The position numbers and the translations under genes are program-made. Below the pieces are notes generated by a model. It had not been told where the DNA came from, did no database searches, and worked only from the letters and a program-made list of their open reading frames with translations. A stretch of 15,284 nucleotides of DNA. It comes from Candidatus Bathyarchaeota archaeon. GTDB taxonomy: Archaea; Thermoproteota; Bathyarchaeia; 40CM-2-53-6. The DNA is taken from NCBI GenBank assembly GCA_005882955.1, contig VBBB01000140.1, positions 1 to 15,284 on the forward strand, read 5' to 3'. Shown piece after piece: positions 13,559 through 15,284 of this stretch (its first letter is position 1; every line of letters begins with the position of its first letter).

Positions 13559-13624
13559 CTAGGCTTCCTCTGGTTGAGTAGTCGTCTCTTCCTGCTCTGA
13601 AGAACAGCCGCAACTGTCGCACAT
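13559..13624 (-). CDS. Cys-rich micro-ORF beginning MCDSCGC (21 aa)
   Basis: An ATG complementary to 13622-13624 opens 21 codons ending at TAG. The peptide starts MCDSCGCSS and continues as an acidic, Thr/Glu-rich tail ending QPEEA. Cys at 2, 5 and 7 (CxxCxC) could bind a metal or an iron-sulfur cluster. Other proteins with MCxxCGC starts, such as the nickel-binding N-terminus of some HypB proteins, make this plausible, but the peptide is too short to assign. A TATA-like TTTATTAG sits about 39 bases upstream on the minus strand, followed by a C/G-rich stretch, predicting a leader of about 12 bases. It lies alone between a convergent terminator and a co-oriented promoter region. Confidence 0.5.
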   Translation of the reverse strand: MCDSCGCSSEQEETTTQPEEA

Positions 13625-13706
13625 GGTTCTTCTAAGCCCCGGACCCCCGGCCGTCTCTAATAAATGTACAGTATTGAACAGGCAGCCCCCATCAACTTCG
13701 AGATGT

Positions 13707-14402
13707 CTAGGCTATCGTTTGCAACCAGTCGACTAGAGAGACTAGAGCTTCATGCATTGAATCCGTGCTGCCTGTTTTGGCATCCGGGGTCTTGAAACTA
13801 TGGTCCCCGTTCTGTATCCAATGGATCTGGGCGTTTGATCCTATCTTTGAAACGACCATTTCCAAAAGGTCACGTCTAGCAAAATTATCCCTCGTTCCCG
13901 ACACGAACAACATCGGCTTCTTGATCTGGTAGAGATGCTCATCTCTCAATTGATCAGGCTTTCCTATCGGGTGCAGAGGATATCCAAGGAAGAACAGCCC
14001 GTTCACGTCTTCTCCGTTGGCCGCTATCTGGGACGCGATTCTTCCTCCCATGGATTTTCCTCCGATGAGCATTCGATCAGGCTTGTGCATGCCGTTCTTT
14101 GCTTGTTCAACGACCGTACGATAGCTTCCCTCCAGGATCTCTCTTCTGTCGGGGACTCTCCTTCGTGCTTCCATGTATGGAAAGTTGAACTTGACAGTCA
14201 GGAAGCCTTGCTTTGCGAGTTCTGTGTGGAAATATCGTATGAACGGGGTGTGCATCGGCCCCCCGGCGCCGTGGGCAATGATGAGACATGTTGATGGATC
14301 ACGAAACTTGGAGGGTAGACCATATACTATGCTCGTTTCGCCGCCTTTTGCCAGCTTGATCTTGGTCTCTTCTAGTCTGTATGAATCTGAGGGGTCTTGC
14401 AA
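13707..14402 (-). CDS. Alpha/beta hydrolase (KANL3/Tex30-like, dienelactone-hydrolase-like)
   Basis: This 231-residue protein starts at TTG (14402); no ATG or GTG is available in frame upstream. The alpha/beta-hydrolase fold is clear. LIIAHGAGGPM (40-50) forms the oxyanion-hole region and VKFNFPYMEARRR (70-82) follows. The nucleophile elbow GGKSMGGR has Ser117, GTRDNF supplies Asp172, and NGDHSF supplies His201. The order and spacing match the small KANL3/Tex30-like hydrolases found in bacteria and archaea, which are probably esterases of unknown substrate. The gene begins 36 bases after the cupin gene's stop on the same strand, so the two may be co-transcribed. Confidence 0.87.
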   Translation of the reverse strand: MQDPSDSYRLEETKIKLAKGGETSIVYGLPSKFRDPSTCLIIAHGAGGPMHTPFIRYFHTELAKQGFLTVKFNFPYMEARRRVPDRREILEGSYRTVVEQAKNGMHKPDRMLIGGKSMGGRIASQIAANGEDVNGLFFLGYPLHPIGKPDQLRDEHLYQIKKPMLFVSGTRDNFARRDLLEMVVSKIGSNAQIHWIQNGDHSFKTPDAKTGSTDSMHEALVSLVDWLQTIA

Positions 14403-14438
14403 TGTCTTCGCGCCCCATGATTCTGATCCGTGTCGGTG

Positions 14439-14771
14439 CTAGAGATCTGGGCTGCCCACGAAGATCGCCAGGTATCGTAGGGGTTCGAGGCCTTCCCTGA
14501 TCGAGCTGTGAACTGTGCCTGGGGGAACTACCACCATTGTCCCGGGTTTGACCCGGACCTCTTTTCCACCGACGCGGGCCAGTCCTTTGCCTTCGATGTA
14601 GAAGATTGTTTCTTCAACGTCGTGAGTGTGTGTCGGAACAATTCCGGTAAGTTCGACGTAACGTACTGCAAGCGAATGGCCTCGGTCGGCTCGCGAGAGA
14701 TACCATCGCGTGAAATCGCCTTCCCTCTCGGGTACTACCTCGGAGAGATGCTTGACGATCATGCCCAGCAC
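14439..14771 (-). CDS. Cupin-domain protein (107-110 aa)
   Basis: The longest reading starts at GTG 14771; the ATG at 14762 (MIVKHLSEVVP) is likelier given a CTTAAAC TATA element at 14804-14798. The protein is a single cupin barrel. Motif 1 is THTHDVEETIFYIEGKG, with H48, H50 and a Glu at 53-54. Motif 2 is GTMVVVPPGTVH, with P84, G85 and H88. These residues form the usual metal site. Small stand-alone cupins act as isomerases, dioxygenases or sugar/metabolite binders, and the function cannot be chosen from sequence. The TATA element immediately follows the stop codon of the upstream gene, so the cupin probably has its own promoter and leads the hydrolase. Confidence 0.87.
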   Translation of the reverse strand: MLGMIVKHLSEVVPEREGDFTRWYLSRADRGHSLAVRYVELTGIVPTHTHDVEETIFYIEGKGLARVGGKEVRVKPGTMVVVPPGTVHSSIREGLEPLRYLAIFVGSPDL

Positions 14772-14797
14772 CGGTATCGGAAGAACTCCACTCTAAT

Positions 14798-14804
14798 GTT
14801 TAAG
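14798..14804 (-). promoter_or_regulatory. TATA box of cupin gene
   Basis: On the minus strand CTTAAAC directly follows the TAG stop of the upstream gene and lies about 38 bases before the cupin ATG at 14762, predicting a short leader. Confidence 0.4.
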
Positions 14805-15281
14805 CTAGTGCATGCTGGCGGGAGCAGGAATCTCGGGGTGTCCAGTGTTGATCCTTCCTTGGTTCTCCAGGTATTTTCTTGTTTCTTGCGCTAGCCATTC
14901 GAAGTTTTCATACGGGTTCACCGGGACCTTGTATCGTTCCATGAGATGTTTGACGAGAGGTTCGAATCTCTGCCAGTCAAACACGAGCAGATAGCGTAGA
15001 GAGTGAATGGCGATTGTGAAGTCTATTATTCCCTCTCTGACAAGCTCGCCGATTAGCTCGTAGATGTAGCCGAAGTTTCGGGCTTCGAAATCTTCGAGAC
15101 TGTCATCGAATCCTTCCCAGTTGATCTGGCTGTACTTCTTTATCGCGTCGTGCATGTTCTTCCTCCGACGGGCGAAGGATTCTTCCGTGATAATTTCCAG
15201 AACTGAAAATGACATGTTGGCCTTGGTTTCAAAATTCGCTGTTTTGATTAGCCTAGCGTTCTGTCTGAGCTGGAAAATCAC
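14805..15281 (-). CDS. DUF4760-like helical protein, start uncertain, possibly cut by window edge
   Basis: The frame is open to the right window edge. The ATG at 15215 (MSFSVLEIITEESFARRRKN) is the best start and gives 136 residues; the GTG at 15281 gives 158, and an even earlier start outside the window is possible. The product is mostly helical: FARRRKNMHDAIKKY, FDDSLEDFEARNFGYIYELIGELVREGIIDF, HSLRYLLVFDWQRFEPLVKHLMERY and FEWLAQETRKYLENQ. The FEARNFG...LVREGIIDF...W pattern resembles the DUF4760 family, which has no established biochemical role. No signal peptide, membrane helix or catalytic motif is visible. It precedes the cupin and hydrolase genes on the same strand. Confidence 0.7.
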   Translation of the reverse strand: MIFQLRQNARLIKTANFETKANMSFSVLEIITEESFARRRKNMHDAIKKYSQINWEGFDDSLEDFEARNFGYIYELIGELVREGIIDFTIAIHSLRYLLVFDWQRFEPLVKHLMERYKVPVNPYENFEWLAQETRKYLENQGRINTGHPEIPAPASMH

Positions 15282-15284
15282 GAA

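Overview
The window looks like a chromosomal segment of an archaeon, most likely of the Thermoproteota (TACK) side such as a Bathyarchaeia- or Nitrososphaeria-like soil or sediment lineage. The signs are TATA boxes about 20-30 bases before start codons, few Shine-Dalgarno sequences, frequent TTG starts, ribbon-helix-helix (RHH) regulators with archaeal-type C-terminal domains, and two tRNA genes broken up by several introns, many at non-canonical positions. No database search was possible, so the lineage is an inference.

Left part (1-5500). A membrane-protein gene runs off the left edge on the minus strand; it is easy to miss because it has no stop inside the window. Next, on the minus strand, come a secreted phosphoesterase (540-1670) and a small uncertain gene (1775-2005). 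The latter appears to share a back-to-back TATA element with an RHH regulator (2071-2652, plus). A PNPOx-like flavin/F420 split-barrel protein follows (2760-3194). Then come a tight three-gene operon of small proteins ending in a mini-RHH protein (3594-4352) and a zinc-ribbon/coiled-coil protein (4459-4842). On the minus strand are a tRNA-Tyr gene that I can only assemble by removing about four introns (4890-5081) and an unrecognised 123-aa gene.

Middle (5500-12700). A second RHH regulator, paralogous to the first, is followed by a good hairpin/T-run terminator. After a possible small Cys-rich ORF comes a Gfo/Idh/MocA oxidoreductase on the minus strand. Two large extracellular enzymes follow on the plus strand. 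One is a glycoside-hydrolase-5-like protein with an InlB-B-like repeat, a CARDB domain and a C-terminal membrane anchor. The other is a phosphoesterase with three PKD domains, paralogous to the one at 540-1670. A small two-helix membrane protein comes next. This block points to a heterotroph that works on polysaccharide and phosphate esters outside the cell.

Right part (12700-15284). A tRNA-Asp gene with three apparent introns, one between the 5' acceptor strand and position 8, precedes a multi-helix membrane protein with a strong terminator. After a 21-codon Cys-rich micro-ORF with its own TATA box come three minus-strand genes: an alpha/beta hydrolase, a cupin and a DUF4760-like protein.

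The most notable observations are the two multi-intron tRNA genes, the paired RHH regulators sharing an unnamed His/Gly/Ser/Tyr C-terminal domain, and two short reading frames that both begin MCDxCxC. No CRISPR array, IS element or phage module was seen.
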